6,279 nt of DNA from Pedobacter sp. (GTDB lineage: Bacteria; Bacteroidota; Bacteroidia; Sphingobacteriales; Sphingobacteriaceae). Below the pieces are notes generated by a model. That model saw only the letters and a program-made list of their open reading frames with translations, did no database searches and had not been told where the DNA came from. The translations under genes and the position numbers were made by a program. Shown in pieces: positions 5,654 through 6,279 of this stretch (positions are counted from its first letter, which is position 1; each line of letters begins with the position of its first letter). The DNA lies in the NCBI GenBank assembly GCA_030149995.1, contig JASLGV010000528.1, forward strand, positions 1 to 6,279, given 5' to 3'.

Positions 5654-6279
5654 ATGTTGAAAAAATATTTATTTATACCCTTAATTATTATGTGTTGCAC
5701 GGGCTTTGCACAGCAAAGGCCTCAGTACACCCAATATATTTTCAATAACTATCTGCTCAATCCGGCCTTATCAGGTATAGAAAACTATGTAGACTTTAAA
5801 GCCGGTTACAGAAAACAGTGGGCGGGGATTACAGATGCTCCCCAAACTTCTTTTATTTCTGCAAACTGGGCTTTGGGCGATAAGCAATTATGGAGCAATG
5901 CACTTACGGCTTTTCCAGAGCAAACCGGTAATCCGATGGACCGGAATTATACGCAAAACTACAGCTCTTCACCTGCACATCATGGTGTGGGCATTACCGG
6001 TGTGCTGGATAAAACAGGCCCCTTATCCCGGCTGGATGTAAATCTTACCTATGCCTATCATTTACAGTTAAACAATGCTTTTAACTTATCGGCAGGAGTG
6101 GCAGCAGGCATTTCAAGGATTAATTTTGATATAAACGCACTTACTTTACCCGAAAGCACGTATGATGGGGCTCTTAGCAGGGCCATAACCAGCCAGATAA
6201 AACCAGATCTTAGCATTGGACTCTGGTTATACGGAGCCAGGATGTTTGCCGGTGTTTCCGTTCAGCAGGTATTGGCACA
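5654..6279 (+). CDS. PorP/SprF-family type IX secretion system outer-membrane protein, 3' truncated by window
   Basis: The ATG at 5654 immediately follows the TAG of the upstream gene; the frame is open to the right edge (208 codons visible of a usual 300-340). Residues 1-20 are a Sec signal peptide ending CCTGFAQ. The mature protein starts with the family hallmark PQYTQYIFNNYLLNPALSG (23-41), followed by YRKQWAGITDAPQTSF (52-67), HHGVG (109-113) and DKTGP (119-123), then alternating beta-strands of an outer-membrane barrel such as LDVNLTYAYHLQL. A long polar loop (about 76-108) lies between strands. Members such as PorP of Porphyromonas and SprF of Flavobacterium act with the T9SS; SprF is needed for secretion of SprB, a protein with a type B sorting domain. 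The same pairing here suggests this protein serves its upstream neighbour. Zero spacing with no visible Shine-Dalgarno suggests translational coupling. I assign no gene symbol, since Bacteroidota carry many paralogues. Confidence 0.93.
   Translation, partial: MLKKYLFIPLIIMCCTGFAQQRPQYTQYIFNNYLLNPALSGIENYVDFKAGYRKQWAGITDAPQTSFISANWALGDKQLWSNALTAFPEQTGNPMDRNYTQNYSSSPAHHGVGITGVLDKTGPLSRLDVNLTYAYHLQLNNAFNLSAGVAAGISRINFDINALTLPESTYDGALSRAITSQIKPDLSIGLWLYGARMFAGVSVQQVLA

Noticed and set aside
5654..5715. Lipoprotein signal in the PorP/SprF-like protein because of the Cys-Cys at residues 14-15
   Set aside because: The residues before the cysteines (IIM) do not fit a lipobox, and the usual PorP-type cleavage after FAQ is present a few residues later.
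5835..6041. Plus-strand 68-codon open frame inside the right-hand gene
   Set aside because: It is an out-of-frame shadow of the PorP/SprF-like frame starting at 5654, which reads through to the window end with clear family motifs.

Overview
The window looks like chromosomal DNA of a Bacteroidota member, most likely Sphingobacteriaceae (Pedobacter or Mucilaginibacter type). Evidence: a type B type IX secretion (T9SS) sorting domain next to a PorP/SprF-family protein, a DUF2807 (GIN-domain) secreted protein, A/T-rich leaders without strong Shine-Dalgarno sites, and a good match to the Bacteroidota housekeeping promoter (TTTG ... TAnnTTTG). The genus assignment is inference from sequence style.

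Layout. (1) 1-187, minus strand: the N-terminal end of a secreted DUF2807 protein that runs off the left edge. (2) 188-534: a divergent intergenic region with an ECF-sigma-like promoter for the DUF2807 gene, a pair of 21-bp-phased direct repeats, and a housekeeping promoter for the next gene. (3) 535-1392, plus strand: a compact HD-superfamily metal-dependent phosphohydrolase. (4) 1414-1812, minus strand: an unrecognised 132-residue cytosolic protein, convergent with the HD gene across a 21-bp gap. (5) 1813-2125: a divergent intergenic region with a second 21-bp-phased direct repeat. (6) 2126-5653, plus strand: a 1175-residue secreted multidomain protein (signal peptide, IgGFc-binding-like N-terminal region, a string of PKD/Ig-like modules, and a C-terminal CHU_C/gliding-motility-associated type B T9SS sorting domain). 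(7) 5654-6279, plus strand: the start of a PorP/SprF-family outer-membrane protein, whose ATG directly follows the TAG of the large gene; it runs off the right edge.

How the genes may work together. Genes 6 and 7 form an evident operon. By analogy with SprB/SprF of Flavobacterium johnsoniae, the PorP/SprF-like protein is expected to help export or anchor the large adhesin-like protein through the T9SS. The HD enzyme, the 132-residue protein and the DUF2807 protein have separate promoters and no obvious functional link to that pair. The two phased repeats have the spacing of LytTR-type response-regulator sites, and each has one half-site close to that consensus. They are the most testable regulatory lead. 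I see no mobile element, CRISPR array, tRNA or rRNA, and no clear case of a wholly new system; the cell-surface pair is the most interesting locus.
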